From positions 62,001 through 126,000 of the forward strand of contig NZ_BNCL01000004.1 of assembly GCF_014656455.1 (NCBI RefSeq): 64,000 bases of DNA, read 5' to 3'. The notes below the pieces were generated by a model. That model was not told the DNA's origin. It saw only the letters and a list, made by a program, of their open reading frames with translations, and did no database searches. This DNA comes from Paracoccus aerius (GTDB taxonomy: Bacteria > Pseudomonadota > Alphaproteobacteria > Rhodobacterales > Rhodobacteraceae). Both the position numbers and the translations under genes were made by a program. Shown piece by piece: positions 1-10,059 of the stretch (its first letter is position 1; every line of letters starts with the position of its first letter).

Positions 1-384
1 AAGCCGCTGGCCACGCTGGGGGCGCTGCTGATGCTGACGGCGGCGCTGTCGGGCGCGATCCGCGCGCGGGGTCAGCGCAGGCCCGCGCCGGCCTTCCTTG
101 CCGGCTGGGGAGTGGCGCTTGGCACGGGAACGGTGGCGACCCTGATCGGCGCCCCCTTGTTGCTGACGACCCCGCAGACCGCGATCCTGGCGATCCTGCC
201 TGGGTCGGTGATCGGGATGATCGCCCAGGAACGGCTGCAACGGTCCCTGGCATTCTCCATCGCGATCATCTGGGCCTTCTGCGCTGTCGCAATCACCACC
301 ATGGCCAGCAGCCCGGGCGTCGCCCTGGCCGCGATCATCGGCATCTCGGGCATGGGGGTCGTGCTGGTGCGGGCCGCGACTTAG
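1..384 (+). CDS. Hydrophobic membrane protein, 3' end only
   Basis: This is the C-terminal 127 codons of a gene that begins before the window; the frame is open from base 1. The visible protein is almost entirely hydrophobic, with about four likely membrane segments separated by short basic loops (for example RARGQRR near residue 21). I recognise no family. The TAG stop overlaps the TAA stop of the convergent der gene by two bases, so there is no intergenic space. A transporter or permease fragment is possible, but nothing visible proves it. Confidence 0.6.
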   Translation, partial: KPLATLGALLMLTAALSGAIRARGQRRPAPAFLAGWGVALGTGTVATLIGAPLLLTTPQTAILAILPGSVIGMIAQERLQRSLAFSIAIIWAFCAVAITTMASSPGVALAAIIGISGMGVVLVRAAT

Positions 385-1865
385 CTGCCCTTGGGCTTTT
401 GCCGGTTCTTGTGCTTGGACAGCGCGCCCGATTGGCTGATCTTGTTGGCCTTTTCCTTGAAGGGGTTGTCGGCCCCCTGGTCGCGGAAGAACAGCCGGAT
501 CGGCGTGCCGGGCATGTCGAAGTCCTGACGAAGCCCGTTCACCAGATAGCGCTGATAGCTGTCGGGCAGCTTGTCGGTATGGGTCGCCTTGACCACGAAG
601 GCCGGCGGCCGGGTCTTGACCTGCGTCATGTAGCGCAGCCGGATCCGTCGCCCGCCCGGCGCGGGGGGCGGGTGGCTTTCGGTCATCGCGCCCAGCCACT
701 GGTTCAGCCGCGCGGTGGAAATGCGGCGGTTCCAGACCTCGTGCGCCTTCAGGATGGCGGCATGCAGCCGGTCCAGCCCCTTGCCGGTACGCGCGGACAC
801 GGTAACCAGCGGCGCACCCTTCAACTGCGGCAGCAGCTTTTCAAAGTTCGCACGCAGCTCGTTCAGCTTGTGCGGCTTGTCGTCTTCCAGATCCCACTTG
901 TTCGCAGCCACCACGACGGCGCGGCCTTCGGTTTCCGCGAAATCGGCAATGCGCAGATCCTGCTGCTCGAACGGGATGGCCACGTCCAGCAGGACCACCA
1001 CCACCTCGGCAAAGCGGACGGCGCGCAGGCCGTCGGCCACGGAAAGTTTTTCCACCTTGTCCGTCACCTTGGCGCGCTTGCGCATTCCCGCCGTGTCGAA
1101 GATGCGCATGGGCGTGCCCATGAAGGTCGTCGCCACGCTGATCGAATCGCGGGTGATGCCGGCCTCGGGTCCGGTCAGCAACCGGTCCTCGCCGATGATC
1201 TTGTTGATCAACGTGGACTTGCCCGCATTGGGCCGCCCGATCACGGCCAGTTGCAAGGGACGCGCGGCAGACGGACGCCAATCCTCGGCCCCTGCCCCGC
1301 TTTCGGCATCCTCGTCCGAGATGTCGATGTCGGTTTCCGCCGCCACGGGCGACGGGCGCTCGGCCTCGATCCGGTCGGACAGCGGGACCAGGGCGCGATA
1401 CAGGTCGTCCATCCCTTCGCCATGTTCGGCGCTGATGCGCAAGGGTTCGCCCAGGCCCAGGCCATAGGCTTCCATCGCGCCGGCCTCGCCCGCGCGGCCC
1501 TCGGCCTTGTTGGCGGCGACAATCACGTGTTTCGCGCGCTTGCGCAGGATGTCGGCAAAGTATTCGTCGGCGGCCGTGACGCCCACGCGGGCGTCGATCA
1601 CGAACAGGCAGATGTCGGCCTCGTCCACGGCCCGTTCGGTCAGGCGGCGCATCCGGCCCTGCAGACTGTCATCCTCGGCCATTTCCAGGCCGGCGCTGTC
1701 GATCACGACGAAGCGCAGGTCGCCCAGACGGGCCGCACCTTCGCGCAGGTCGCGGGTGACGCCCGGCTGGTCGTCGACCAGGGCCAGCTTCTTGCCGACG
1801 AGGCGGTTGAACAGGGTCGATTTGCCGACATTGGGCCGACCGACGATGGCGAGTGTGAATGTCAT
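381..1865 (-). CDS. der: Ribosome-associated GTPase Der (EngA)
   Basis: Der is an essential GTPase that acts in 50S ribosomal subunit maturation. The 494-aa protein shows the family's tandem G-domain layout. The first P-loop GRPNVGKST lies at residues 9-17 and the second, GRPNAGKST, near residue 210. An acidic linker (about 170-200) separates them, and a C-terminal KH-like domain ends in a basic tail. NKxD-type motifs (ANKAEG, ANKWD) are visible. Length is normal. Its ATG overlaps the stop of the upstream lipoprotein gene by four bases, so the two are translationally coupled; BamB-der adjacency is common in bacteria. Confidence 0.97.
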   Translation of the reverse strand: MTFTLAIVGRPNVGKSTLFNRLVGKKLALVDDQPGVTRDLREGAARLGDLRFVVIDSAGLEMAEDDSLQGRMRRLTERAVDEADICLFVIDARVGVTAADEYFADILRKRAKHVIVAANKAEGRAGEAGAMEAYGLGLGEPLRISAEHGEGMDDLYRALVPLSDRIEAERPSPVAAETDIDISDEDAESGAGAEDWRPSAARPLQLAVIGRPNAGKSTLINKIIGEDRLLTGPEAGITRDSISVATTFMGTPMRIFDTAGMRKRAKVTDKVEKLSVADGLRAVRFAEVVVVLLDVAIPFEQQDLRIADFAETEGRAVVVAANKWDLEDDKPHKLNELRANFEKLLPQLKGAPLVTVSARTGKGLDRLHAAILKAHEVWNRRISTARLNQWLGAMTESHPPPAPGGRRIRLRYMTQVKTRPPAFVVKATHTDKLPDSYQRYLVNGLRQDFDMPGTPIRLFFRDQGADNPFKEKANKISQSGALSKHKNRQKPKGS

Positions 1866-3187
1866 CTGAATGCGTGCAACTGGCCGTTGCGCGAGACGAC
1901 GTAGATCGTCTGGCCGGCAACGGCGGGGGCGGTGGCGGCACCACCGGGGATTTGGGCCTGGCCCACAAGGGCGCCGGAATTGGGGTCGAACACCCGCATC
2001 ACCCCGTCCGAGGAGACGACGAACAGGCGTCCGCCCGCCAGCACCGGGCCGAAATGCGCGTGGATGCGGTCCTGCCTGCGGACACGCTGGGTTGTGTAAT
2101 AGGGAAGCTGGACACGCCAGATCGAACCGCCGGTCGCGGCGTCCAGGCGGATCAGTTCGGCTTGGTCATTGACGGCGAAGACCGACCCGCCCGCCACGAC
2201 GACAGGGCTGTTGGCCCCGTCACGCGCAGACCAGGCCTCGATCCCGCTGTCCAGTTCGACCGCGTTGATGCGCCCCGACGATGTGCCGCCATAGACGGTA
2301 TTGCCCGCAATCACCGGATCGCCGGTCACGTCGCGAATATTGGCGATGGCGCGGCCGATCCGCATCCCGCCGATCTGCGCCGTCCACAAGGTCGCGCCGG
2401 TTTCCCGGTCCGCCGCCAGAAGCTGCCCGGATGCGAAGGGGAAGATCACCGTGTTGCCTTGGATCGCCGGGACCGAGACGCCCATCACCCCCGCGGTCGA
2501 GGGCGTGCCCGAGGTCTGCCACAGCACCTTGCCGTCTGCGGCGCGCACCGCCCAGCCGATGTCGTTGCGGCCCAGGACATAGACCACGCCGTTCTGCACG
2601 GCAGGTCCGCCGCCGATCGGCGCGTCGACCCGCTGCCGCCACAGCACCCGGCCGGATGCCGCATCAAGCGCGACCAACTCGCCAAAGCCGCTGGTCGCAT
2701 AAACCCGCCCGGCTTCATAAGCGAGGCCGCCGCCCGACACGCTGTCGCGCGTTTCAAGCGCGGGCGCGATGTCGCTGGTCCAGGCGGTGGCGCCGCCGGT
2801 GGTGGTGGCCGTCACACGCGTGCGGCTGTCCAGCGTGAAGACCAGACCGCCGCCCACCACCGGATCGGCGCTGATGCGGTGGCGCTTGCCGCTGCCATCG
2901 CCGATATTCGCCGTCCAGATGCGGGTCGTGCCCTGCCCCAGGGCCAGATGGCCCGGCTGGTGGGCTGCATTGCCCGCGCGGTGGGTCCATTCGGCATTCG
3001 TCACCGGCGCGGCAAGCCGCAGCGCGGTCGAGGTGACGGGAGCGGGGCCTTCGATCGCCGGACCGTCGGGCGAGGTCACGGCCAGCGGGTCCAGCCGCTG
3101 CCCCGGCAGGATCGTGTCCCGCTCGCCGCAGGCTTGCAGGCCAAGCGTGGCCGCCAGGGCCAGGGTCAGTCGCAGCGTGGCGGTCAT
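1862..3187 (-). CDS. bamB: BamB-like PQQ-type beta-propeller lipoprotein
   Basis: The 441-aa protein starts with a lipoprotein signal peptide; lipobox LQAC puts the acylated Cys at residue 20. The rest is a series of WD/PQQ-like blades with recurring patterns such as [10 protein letters not shown] and DRETGATLW, typical of an eight-bladed propeller. BamB is an outer-membrane lipoprotein of the BAM complex that helps insert beta-barrel proteins. Position directly upstream of der with a 4-base overlap supports the BamB assignment over a generic PQQ enzyme, and no quinoprotein dehydrogenase active-site motif is seen. The short gap to the upstream TPR gene suggests one operon. Confidence 0.88.
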   Translation of the reverse strand: MTATLRLTLALAATLGLQACGERDTILPGQRLDPLAVTSPDGPAIEGPAPVTSTALRLAAPVTNAEWTHRAGNAAHQPGHLALGQGTTRIWTANIGDGSGKRHRISADPVVGGGLVFTLDSRTRVTATTTGGATAWTSDIAPALETRDSVSGGGLAYEAGRVYATSGFGELVALDAASGRVLWRQRVDAPIGGGPAVQNGVVYVLGRNDIGWAVRAADGKVLWQTSGTPSTAGVMGVSVPAIQGNTVIFPFASGQLLAADRETGATLWTAQIGGMRIGRAIANIRDVTGDPVIAGNTVYGGTSSGRINAVELDSGIEAWSARDGANSPVVVAGGSVFAVNDQAELIRLDAATGGSIWRVQLPYYTTQRVRRQDRIHAHFGPVLAGGRLFVVSSDGVMRVFDPNSGALVGQAQIPGGAATAPAVAGQTIYVVSRNGQLHAFR

Positions 3188-3226
3188 TCCTCGCCTCTCC
3201 CTCGTGTGTCTGTCATTGGCCGGCGG

Positions 3227-3895
3227 TCAGCCGGCGGGCATGTTTTCGGACGGTTCCGGCTCGACGCCAAGCGCGATCATCATCTCGGACAGGCGCAGGC
3301 GCAAGGCCTGGGACAGGCCGTCCTTTTCCTGAATCTGGCGGATCAGGTTCACCGCGTCATCGGTCCGACCGGCCCCGATCAGGGCGATGGCCTTCTGTTC
3401 CAGGGCCAGCAGTTCGAACGGCGCGCCTGCGCGGGACAGGCGCGACAGGATCTCGTCGCGCTGCGCGGGATCCATCGTTTCGCCCTGCAGCATCACCAGC
3501 TTCAGTTCGGCCAGGTCGTGCAGCACCGTGCCCGCGGCCTGGTCGCCTGCAACGTCACGCAGCGCTTGGGCCGCGGCCTCGTCACCGTCCGCCTCGGACC
3601 ACTCCGAGGCTGCCAGCAGCGCGCCCAGGATGCGCCGGGATTCGGCGCCCTGCGGATCGACGTCCATGATCGCCTGGGGATCGCCCGTGGCTTCCGCCGC
3701 CAGGATCGCATCGCCCCAGGCACGGGCCTGCGCCTGGTCGCGCGCCTGGCTGTATTCGCGCCAGATGACGCCCGCGACAATGCCCAGGATGACCAGCCCC
3801 GCGACCCAGCCCCAGCGGCGGAACAGCCGGAACAGCCGCTCGCGGCGCAGATCGTCGAAAACCTCGTCGATGAAATTGTCGTTCTGGTTGGCCAT
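3227..3895 (-). CDS. Membrane-anchored tetratricopeptide protein (YfgM-like)
   Basis: A 222-aa protein with a short cytoplasmic N-terminus (MANQNDNFIDEVFDDLRRER), one membrane helix at about residues 28-47 and a periplasmic helical region with degenerate TPR-like repeats. Topology, size and position immediately upstream of bamB and der match the YfgM/ancillary SecYEG subunit family, which links translocon and periplasmic chaperones in E. coli. The gap to bamB is about 40 bases. The C-terminus is acidic and ends in PSENMPAG. Family is likely; exact partner is inferred. Confidence 0.8.
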   Translation of the reverse strand: MANQNDNFIDEVFDDLRRERLFRLFRRWGWVAGLVILGIVAGVIWREYSQARDQAQARAWGDAILAAEATGDPQAIMDVDPQGAESRRILGALLAASEWSEADGDEAAAQALRDVAGDQAAGTVLHDLAELKLVMLQGETMDPAQRDEILSRLSRAGAPFELLALEQKAIALIGAGRTDDAVNLIRQIQEKDGLSQALRLRLSEMMIALGVEPEPSENMPAG

Positions 3896-3981
3896 GCCTG
3901 CCTTCCGCCCCGCCTTCCGCAGTCTCTTGCGCCCTGTCTTATACCGTGGCGGACCGGAAAGCCAATGCCGCGCTTGGCCGC

Positions 3982-4012
3982 AACAAGAAAGGCCCGGCGC
4001 GATGGCCGGGCC
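3982..4012 (-). terminator. Rho-independent terminator of sodB
   Basis: Read on the minus strand, a perfect 8-bp G+C stem (3991-3998 with 4005-4012, six-base loop) is followed by TTTCTTGTT. It lies about 20 bases after the sodB stop, so it probably ends the sodB transcript. Confidence 0.75.
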
Positions 4013-4033
4013 CTGTGCCTGCTGGCGACGGGA

Positions 4034-4633
4034 TCACATGCGCGAGGCGACGTTTTCCCAGTTCACGAGGTTGTTGAGGAAGTTCTCCAGGTATTTCGGA
4101 CGCGCGTTGCGGAAGTCGATGTAATAGCTGTGTTCCCACACGTCGCAGCCCAGCAGCGCGGTCTGGCCGTGGCACAGCGGGTTCACGCCGTTTTCGGTCT
4201 TGGTGACTTCCAGCCCGCCTTCGGCATTCTTGACCAGCCAGACCCAGCCCGAGCCGAACTGGCCCACGCCGCCTTCGGTGAACTTCTTCTTGAAGTCGTC
4301 GACCGAGCCGAAGGAGTCAGTGATCGCCCGTTCCAGTTCCGACGGCATGGCGCCCGGATTGGGTGCCATCATCTCCCAGAACTGGGCATGGTTCCAATGC
4401 TGGCTGGCATTGTTGAAGATGCCGTTCTGCGCGACCGCGCCCTTCTGGTAGGTTCCCTTGACGATATCCTCCAGCGACTTGCCGTCCCATTCGGTGCCCG
4501 CGACCAGCTCGTTCAGCTTGTCGACATAGGCCTTGTGGTGCTTGTCGTGGTGGTATTCCAGCGTCTCCTTGGACATGCCGCCTTCGGCCAGTGCGTCATG
4601 CGCGTAGGGAAGATCGGGAAGCGTGAAGGCCAT
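4034..4633 (-). CDS. sodB: Superoxide dismutase, Fe type
   Basis: This enzyme dismutates superoxide to oxygen and hydrogen peroxide in the cytoplasm. The 199-aa sequence is full length. Metal ligands are His28 (EYHHDKHH), His82 (WNHAQFW), Asp164 and His168 (DVWEHSYY). The residue that distinguishes iron from manganese enzymes is Gln78 in NNASQHWNH, which matches the Fe type. There is no signal peptide. The gene is probably monocistronic: it has its own terminator downstream and a gap of about 180 bases upstream. Confidence 0.95.
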   Translation of the reverse strand: MAFTLPDLPYAHDALAEGGMSKETLEYHHDKHHKAYVDKLNELVAGTEWDGKSLEDIVKGTYQKGAVAQNGIFNNASQHWNHAQFWEMMAPNPGAMPSELERAITDSFGSVDDFKKKFTEGGVGQFGSGWVWLVKNAEGGLEVTKTENGVNPLCHGQTALLGCDVWEHSYYIDFRNARPKYLENFLNNLVNWENVASRM

Positions 4634-4752
4634 TTTTCTGTCCTTTCAGAAGGGATTGAACATCGGTCGGACGCACAGTCCGGGATTCGCCCGACCAACG
4701 CAAGGGGGGCGGGCAGGTTCCTGCTGCCAAGGCAGGGGCGGAATGACAAAGG

Positions 4753-4772
4753 CCGGGGGCGGATGCCCCCGG
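4753..4772 (-). terminator. Probable terminator of the small membrane protein gene
   Basis: A perfect 8-bp GC stem with a four-base loop lies 45 bases beyond the stop of the 4818-5075 gene. On the minus strand it is followed by GGCCTTTGTCATT, a weak T tract. Confidence 0.55.
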
Positions 4773-4817
4773 ACCTTGCCGGTTCTGCGGCACGTCAGGC
4801 GTGCAAGCGGGTCCCGA

Positions 4818-5075
4818 TCAGTTCGCCGGGGCCGGAGTGGCCGGAGCCGGGGGCGTGCCCGGATCGGCAGGCTCGGCCGGCTCGACCTCGACCGCATCGT
4901 CGACGGCGGGATCGGCAGGCGCAGTCGTGCCCGCGGGTGCGGTGGTTGTCGCCGAGGTATCCGTGGTGGCGTCGGTCGCCGTGTCGTCCCCCGACATGAA
5001 GAAGAACAGCAGCGCCACCACAACGACGATGGCACCGATAATGATATACATGCGATTGCTGTTGGGCTCGGCCAT
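4818..5075 (-). CDS. Small membrane protein with Ala/Thr/Pro-rich tail
   Basis: 85 residues starting at ATG 5075, which has AAGGGA at good spacing; longer versions in the same frame lack such a site. MAEPNSNRMY is followed by one strong membrane helix (about residues 10-27, ending in LLFFFMSGDD) and then a low-complexity tail rich in Ala, Thr, Pro, Asp and Glu. The helix probably anchors a flexible periplasmic tail. Such proteins are widespread in Rhodobacteraceae without known function. It is divergent from ccmI. Confidence 0.75.
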   Translation of the reverse strand: MAEPNSNRMYIIIGAIVVVVALLFFFMSGDDTATDATTDTSATTTAPAGTTAPADPAVDDAVEVEPAEPADPGTPPAPATPAPAN

Positions 5076-5275
5076 TCTCGTCCCTTTCGGTTCAACATTC
5101 CATACCCGGACAATGAAGGCGGATGCCTTCCGGTTCCCGCCCATCCCGCGATGTCGGCGGCGCGTCGTCGATGCGACACACCCGCCCTGTCCACCGGCAG
5201 GGGCGCTTGCGACAGGCTGACGCTTTCCGCGCGCACCAAATCCCCCTAGAAGGTGGGGCGAACAAAGGGGGTCGA

Positions 5276-6487
5276 ATGTTCTGGATCATCTGCGCCGCAC
5301 TGACGGCTGCCGTGGGCCTGGCCATCATGGCCCCGCTGATGCGCGCCCGCGCAACTGCCGCCCAGCCTGCCGCGGCCTTCGACCTGCGCGTTTACCGCGA
5401 CCAGTTGCGCGAGGTCGATCGCGATCTTGAACGCGGCGTGATCTCGGCCGAGGACGCGGCCCGGCTGCGGACCGAGATCGGCCGCAAGGTGCTCGAGGCG
5501 GATCGCCGCCTGTCCCAGGCCGCGCCCGAGGGAAAGGACGGGCGCGGCCTTCTGGCCCTTGGCGTGCTGGCCCTGCTGTTCATGGCGGCGGTGACGCTTT
5601 ACCTGCGCGAAGGCCAGCCCGGCCGGGGCGACCTGCCCATCGCGCAGCGCATCGCCCAGTCCGAACAGGCCTATGCCAGCCGCCCCAGCCAGGCCGAGGC
5701 CGAGGCAAGGGCCCCGGCCCCCGCCCCTGCCGAGATCCCGGATGATTTCGCGGCCCTGATCCAGCAATTGCGCGAGGCCGTGGCCCGCAATCCCGACGAT
5801 CCGCAAGGGCTGGCGCTTCTGGCCCAGAACGAACTGCGCGTCGGCAACCCCGCCGCCGCCCGCGAGGCCCAGCAGCGCCTGGTGGACCTGCGCGGCGAGG
5901 ACGCCCCGCCCGAGGATCTGGTGCGCCTTTCGGCCCTGATGGTCGAGGCTGCAGGCGGCCTCATCACCCGCGAGGCCGAGGAGGTCCTGGCCCGCGCGCT
6001 TGGCAAAGATCCCTCCAACCCCCAGGCCCGCTACATGCTGGGCTTGCTGCAGTTGCAGAACGATCGCCCCGACCGCGCCTTCCCGATCTGGCGCCGCCTG
6101 CTTGAGGAAGGGCCCGAGGACGCGCCCTGGATCCCGCCGATCCGCAACGCCATCAGCGACCTGGCCTGGCTGGCGGGTCAACCCGACTACGTTCCCCCGG
6201 CCCCCATGCCCGGTCCGGACGCCGATGCCCTTGCCGCCGCCGAAGACCTGACGCCCCAGCAGCGGCAAGAAATGATTGCCGCAATGGTGGCGCAACTGGA
6301 AGGCAGGCTGGCCCAGCAGGGCGGCACGCCAGAGGAATGGGCAAGGCTCATCTCGTCCCTTGTGGTGATCGGCAACGCGGACCACGCCCGCGACATCTGG
6401 GCCGAGGCGCAGACCCGCTTCGCCGCCCAGCCCGAGGCCCTGGAAACCGTGCGCCGCGCCGCGGCCGAATCGGGATTGGCAGAATGA
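5276..6487 (+). CDS. ccmI: c-type cytochrome biogenesis protein CcmI
   Basis: CcmI delivers apocytochrome c to the haem ligation complex at the periplasmic face of the membrane. The 403-aa protein has a first membrane helix at residues 2-20, a cytoplasmic loop with a leucine-zipper-like helix ([14 protein letters not shown]), a second helix near 90-110 and a periplasmic C-terminal TPR domain, the standard CcmI layout. The ATG at 5276 follows AAAGGGGG and begins directly with the first helix, so I prefer it to an upstream in-frame start at 5123. The stop overlaps the ruvX start as ATGA. Other ccm genes are not in the window. Confidence 0.92.
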   Translation: MFWIICAALTAAVGLAIMAPLMRARATAAQPAAAFDLRVYRDQLREVDRDLERGVISAEDAARLRTEIGRKVLEADRRLSQAAPEGKDGRGLLALGVLALLFMAAVTLYLREGQPGRGDLPIAQRIAQSEQAYASRPSQAEAEARAPAPAPAEIPDDFAALIQQLREAVARNPDDPQGLALLAQNELRVGNPAAAREAQQRLVDLRGEDAPPEDLVRLSALMVEAAGGLITREAEEVLARALGKDPSNPQARYMLGLLQLQNDRPDRAFPIWRRLLEEGPEDAPWIPPIRNAISDLAWLAGQPDYVPPAPMPGPDADALAAAEDLTPQQRQEMIAAMVAQLEGRLAQQGGTPEEWARLISSLVVIGNADHARDIWAEAQTRFAAQPEALETVRRAAAESGLAE

Positions 6488-6954
6488 TCCATCCAGAGAT
6501 TGCGGATTTCGCTGCGGACCTGCCGCCCTTTGGGGCCATTGCCGGACTGGACTTGGGCACCAAGACCATCGGCGTCGCAGTCAGCGACGGGATGCGGCAG
6601 GTGGCCTCTCCGCTGACGGTGATCCGGCGGCAGAAGTTCACCCTGGACGCGGCCGACCTGCTGGCGATCGTCAGGGACCGTGCCCTGGTCGGCCTGGTGA
6701 TGGGCCTGCCGCGCAACATGGACGGCAGCGAAGGCCCGCGGGCCCAGTCCACCCGCGCCTTCGCCCGCAACCTGGAACGGCTGACCCCCCTGCCCATCAC
6801 CTTCTGGGACGAACGCCTGTCCACGGTGGCAGCCGAACGCGCGCTGCTGGAAGCCGACACTTCCCGCAAGCGGAGGGCCGAGGTGATCGACCAGGTCGCG
6901 GCGGGCTATATCCTGCAAGGCGCGCTCGACCGGCTGCGGTATCTGCGGGGATGA
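6484..6954 (+). CDS. ruvX: Holliday-junction resolvase-like nuclease RuvX (YqgF)
   Basis: 156-aa RNase H-fold protein of the YqgF/RuvX family, linked to pre-16S rRNA 5' processing and possibly Holliday-junction resolution. The first catalytic Asp is in [26 protein letters not shown] and WDERLST (with its Glu/Asp) follow, and the C-terminal [12 protein letters not shown] includes the last acidic residue. The ATG overlaps the ccmI stop by four bases, and its own stop overlaps the next start in the same way, so the three genes form a tightly coupled unit. Confidence 0.93.
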   Translation: MIHPEIADFAADLPPFGAIAGLDLGTKTIGVAVSDGMRQVASPLTVIRRQKFTLDAADLLAIVRDRALVGLVMGLPRNMDGSEGPRAQSTRAFARNLERLTPLPITFWDERLSTVAAERALLEADTSRKRRAEVIDQVAAGYILQGALDRLRYLRG

Positions 6955-7118
6955 TCGAAAGCCCCTGCATCAAGGTCTGCGTGATCGACCCCGCCAGCCG
7001 GCTCTGCACCGGCTGCTGGCGGACCCTGGACGAGATCGCCGCCTGGTCCAGCCTGTCGACCGAGGCCCGGCGGCGGATCATGGCCGACCTGCCCGCACGC
7101 AAGCCCCGGCAGCCCTGA
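6951..7118 (+). CDS. DUF1289 family mini-protein
   Basis: A 55-aa protein. It begins with the hallmark [10 protein letters not shown], then [15 protein letters not shown] and a basic end. The pattern Cys-x3-Cys ... Cys-x2-Cys-W is that of DUF1289 (a small, possibly metal-binding or Fe-S-linked family). The ATG overlaps the ruvX stop (ATGA), which supports real translation. The function of the family is unknown. Confidence 0.88.
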   Translation: MIESPCIKVCVIDPASRLCTGCWRTLDEIAAWSSLSTEARRRIMADLPARKPRQP

Positions 7119-7244
7119 CGTCTTCTGTGTCCCACTATCCCCGGGGGAGGCGCGGAACGCGCGGGGGGGCCAGGCGGCCCCTGCCCGCTTGCCGCCCGAA
7201 CGGCCATCTGCGATAGAAACGCGACCCCGATCAAAAGGCCGCAC

Positions 7245-8207
7245 ATGAGTTTTCGCGCCCGCCACCTGCTTGGCATCGACCACCTGTCCCCGCCCGAGAT
7301 CGTCACGCTTCTGGACCTGGCCGAGGATTACGTCGCCCTGAACCGCCGCACGGTCAAGCATTCCGATGCCCTGGCGGGGATGACCCAGATCAACATGTTC
7401 TTCGAGAACTCGACCCGCACCCAGGCCAGCTTCGAACTGGCGGGCAAGCGGTTGGGGGCGGATGTGATGAACATGTCGGTGGCCCAGTCGTCCGTGAAGA
7501 AGGGCGAGACGCTGATCGACACGGCGCTGACCCTGAACGCGATGCAGCCCGACCTGCTGGTGGTGCGGCACCCGAACAGCGGCGCGGTCAACCTGCTGGC
7601 CGAAAAGGTGAACTGCGCCGTCATCAACGCGGGCGACGGGCGGCACGAACACCCCACCCAGGCGCTGCTGGACGCGCTGACCATCCGCCGCGCCAAGGGG
7701 CGCCTGCACCGCCTGACCATCGCGATCTGCGGCGACATCGCCAACAGCCGCGTGGCCCGGTCGAACCTGCTTCTGCTGGGCAAGATGGAAAACCGCCTGC
7801 GCCTGATCGGCCCTGCGACCCTGATGCCCGCCGGGGCCGGAGAGATGGGCGTGGAACTCTTCGAAGACATGCGCGAGGGACTGCGCGGCGCCGATGTGGT
7901 GATGATGCTGCGGCTTCAGAAGGAACGCATGGATGGCGGCTTCATCCCGTCGGAACGCGAATACTTCCACCGCTTCGGCCTGGATGCCGACAAACTCGCC
8001 TGCGCCGCGCCAGACGCCATCGTCATGCATCCCGGCCCGATGAACCGCGGGGTCGAGATCGACGGCACCATCGCCGACGACATCAACCGATCCGTGATCC
8101 AGGACCAGGTGGAAATGGGCGTGGCGGTGCGCATGGCCGCGCTTGACCTGCTGGCGCGGAACCTTCGCGCCGAACGGGGCCGCGCTGCGGCGGGGGTGAT
8201 GGTATGA
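7245..8207 (+). CDS. pyrB: Aspartate carbamoyltransferase catalytic chain
   Basis: PyrB joins carbamoyl phosphate and aspartate in the second step of pyrimidine synthesis. The 320-aa protein has the carbamoyl phosphate motif [12 protein letters not shown], the substrate loop [20 protein letters not shown] and the C-terminal [12 protein letters not shown], so the active site looks intact. No pyrI regulatory gene is adjacent. Instead the stop overlaps the start of a dihydroorotase homologue that has lost its metal ligands. That matches the class A aspartate transcarbamoylases of Pseudomonas, in which PyrB is assembled with an inactive PyrC'. Confidence 0.96.
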   Translation: MSFRARHLLGIDHLSPPEIVTLLDLAEDYVALNRRTVKHSDALAGMTQINMFFENSTRTQASFELAGKRLGADVMNMSVAQSSVKKGETLIDTALTLNAMQPDLLVVRHPNSGAVNLLAEKVNCAVINAGDGRHEHPTQALLDALTIRRAKGRLHRLTIAICGDIANSRVARSNLLLLGKMENRLRLIGPATLMPAGAGEMGVELFEDMREGLRGADVVMMLRLQKERMDGGFIPSEREYFHRFGLDADKLACAAPDAIVMHPGPMNRGVEIDGTIADDINRSVIQDQVEMGVAVRMAALDLLARNLRAERGRAAAGVMV

Positions 8208-9478
8208 CCGCGATCTTGTTCACCAACGCCCGCCTGATCGACCCCGAGGCGCAGACGGACGCCCCCGGCAGCCTGCTGGTCCGCGACGGCGTGATCGAAG
8301 GCATCGACGCGGACGCCCCTGAAGGCGCCGCCGTCATCGACTGCAACGGCCGCGCGCTTGCCCCCGGCATCATCGACTGGGGCGTCAAGATCGGCGAGCC
8401 GGGCGAGCGTCACAAGGAATCCTTTCGCAGCGCGGGCCTTGCGGCGGCGGCGGGGGGCGTCACCACCATTGTCGCGCGTCCCGACACGATGCCGCCCATC
8501 GACACGCCGGAATCCTTGGAATTCGTCACCCGCCGCGCGGCGGACGCGCCGGTCAACATCCGCCACATGGCCAGCCTGACCAAGGCCCGCGACGGGCGCG
8601 AGATGGTCGAGATCGGCTTTCTGACCGATGCCGGCGCGGTGGCCTTCAGCGACGGCGTGCGGCAGGTCGCGGACACGCGGCTGCTGTCGCGCTGCATGAC
8701 CTATGCCCGCGGCCTTGGGGCGCTGATCGTGGGCCATCCGCAGGACGCGGGCCTGTCGCGCGGGGCTGCGGCCACGGGCGGCAAGTTCGCCTCGATCTAC
8801 GGCCTCCCCGCCGTGTCGCCCATGGCCGAGGTGATCGGGCTGGACCGAGACCTTGCCCTGGTTCAGATGACCGGCTGCCGATGGCACGCAGACCAGATCA
8901 CCACGGCGCGAGCCCTGCCCTCGCTGCAGCGCGCGCGGGATGCGGGGCTGGATGTGACGGCCGGGATCTCGATCCACCACCTGACGCTGAACGAATACGA
9001 TGTGGGCGATTACCGCACCTTCTTCCGCTTCACCCCGCCCCTGCGGTCCGAGGACGACCGTCTGGCCATGGTCGAGGCCGTGGCCGAAGGCGTGATCGAC
9101 GTGATCGCCAGCTTCCACACGCCGCAGGACGAGGAATCCAAGCGCCTGCCTTTCGAGGCCGCGGCCCCTGGCGCGGTGGGCCTGCAGACGCTGCTGCCGG
9201 CTGCGATGCGACTGTATCACCAGGGCGGGCTGAGCCTGCCGCAGTTGTGGCGGGCGATGTCGCTGAACCCGGCGCGTCGGCTGGGCCTGCCGGGCGGGCG
9301 GCTGTCGCCGGGCGCGCCTGCCGATCTGGTCCTGTTCGATCCCGACGCGCCTTTCGTGCTGGACCGGTTCACCCTGCTGTCGAAATCGAAGAACACCCCC
9401 TTCGACGGCGCCCGGATGGAGGGCCGCGTCCTTGGCACCTGGGTCGCCGGACGCCGCGTTTTCGGAGGCAAGGCATGA
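8204..9478 (+). CDS. Dihydroorotase-like protein PyrC', probably non-catalytic
   Basis: The 424-aa protein has the full class I dihydroorotase/amidohydrolase fold length and clear family signatures ([11 protein letters not shown], the GGVTTIV segment, KSKNTPF, FDPDAPF). The zinc site is gone, however. The usual HxH is Gly-Val-Lys at residues 60-62, the later His ligand aligns with Gln231, and the Asp of the ATDHAPH motif is replaced in IASFHTPQ (Phe304). It is therefore probably a structural partner of PyrB, as for Pseudomonas PyrC', with the active dihydroorotase encoded elsewhere. It overlaps pyrB and plsY by four bases each. Confidence 0.88.
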   Translation: MTAILFTNARLIDPEAQTDAPGSLLVRDGVIEGIDADAPEGAAVIDCNGRALAPGIIDWGVKIGEPGERHKESFRSAGLAAAAGGVTTIVARPDTMPPIDTPESLEFVTRRAADAPVNIRHMASLTKARDGREMVEIGFLTDAGAVAFSDGVRQVADTRLLSRCMTYARGLGALIVGHPQDAGLSRGAAATGGKFASIYGLPAVSPMAEVIGLDRDLALVQMTGCRWHADQITTARALPSLQRARDAGLDVTAGISIHHLTLNEYDVGDYRTFFRFTPPLRSEDDRLAMVEAVAEGVIDVIASFHTPQDEESKRLPFEAAAPGAVGLQTLLPAAMRLYHQGGLSLPQLWRAMSLNPARRLGLPGGRLSPGAPADLVLFDPDAPFVLDRFTLLSKSKNTPFDGARMEGRVLGTWVAGRRVFGGKA

Positions 9479-10059
9479 CCCTGATCCTGTGGACCATCTT
9501 CGGTTATCTTCTGGGGTCGATCCCCTTTGGTCTGGTGATCGCCCGCGCCCTGGGCCTGGGCGACCTGCGCAAGATCGGGTCGGGCAATATCGGCGCGACC
9601 AACGTCCTGCGCACCGGCAACAAGCCCGCCGCCCTTGCGACGCTGCTGCTGGATTCCGGCAAGGGCGCCATCGCCGTGCTGGTCGCGCGGCATTTCGGCG
9701 GGGACGCTGCGGCGGTGCTGGCGGGGGGCGCGGCCTTCCTGGGTCATTGCTTCCCGGTCTGGCTGGGCTTCAAGGGCGGCAAGGGCGTCGCGACCTTCCT
9801 GGGCACGTTGATCGCGCTGCATTGGCCGCTGGGCCTGATCGCCTGCGCGATCTGGCTGCTGACGGCCGCCGTCAGCCGGATCAGCAGCCTGTCCGCCCTT
9901 CTTGCGGCGGCGCTGTCGCCGGTCTTTGCCTGGGGCCTGGGCCGGGGCGACCTGATCGCCGTCAGCCTGTTCATGGCAGTCCTTATCTTCATCCGCCACA
10001 GCGCCAATATCACCCGCCTGATGGACGGGTCCGAGCCGCGGATTGGCCGAAAGACCTAG
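9475..10059 (+). CDS. plsY: Acyl-phosphate:glycerol-3-phosphate acyltransferase
   Basis: PlsY moves an acyl group from acyl-phosphate to glycerol 3-phosphate, the first acylation in phospholipid synthesis, at the inner membrane. The 194-aa protein has multiple membrane helices and the family motifs GSGNIGATNVLR (about residue 36), GHCFPVWLGFKGGKG (about 90) and a C-terminal RHSANITRL. The ATG at 9475 lies in the stop of the preceding gene (ATGA), which fixes the start. Its TAG shares the palindrome CTAG with the stop of the convergent gene. Confidence 0.95.
   Translation: MTLILWTIFGYLLGSIPFGLVIARALGLGDLRKIGSGNIGATNVLRTGNKPAALATLLLDSGKGAIAVLVARHFGGDAAAVLAGGAAFLGHCFPVWLGFKGGKGVATFLGTLIALHWPLGLIACAIWLLTAAVSRISSLSALLAAALSPVFAWGLGRGDLIAVSLFMAVLIFIRHSANITRLMDGSEPRIGRKT

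Noticed and set aside
1859..4999. A 1046-codon open frame on the + strand opposite the BamB-like, TPR and sodB genes.
   Set aside because: It is an antisense shadow of several well-supported genes and an effect of high GC; its composition is low-complexity Arg/Gly/Ala-rich and no family is recognisable.
8881..10059. A 392-codon frame that includes plsY and would give it a long N-terminal extension.
   Set aside because: The extension is antiphase reading of the upstream gene; the ATGA overlap at 9475 and the PlsY N-terminus fix the start.
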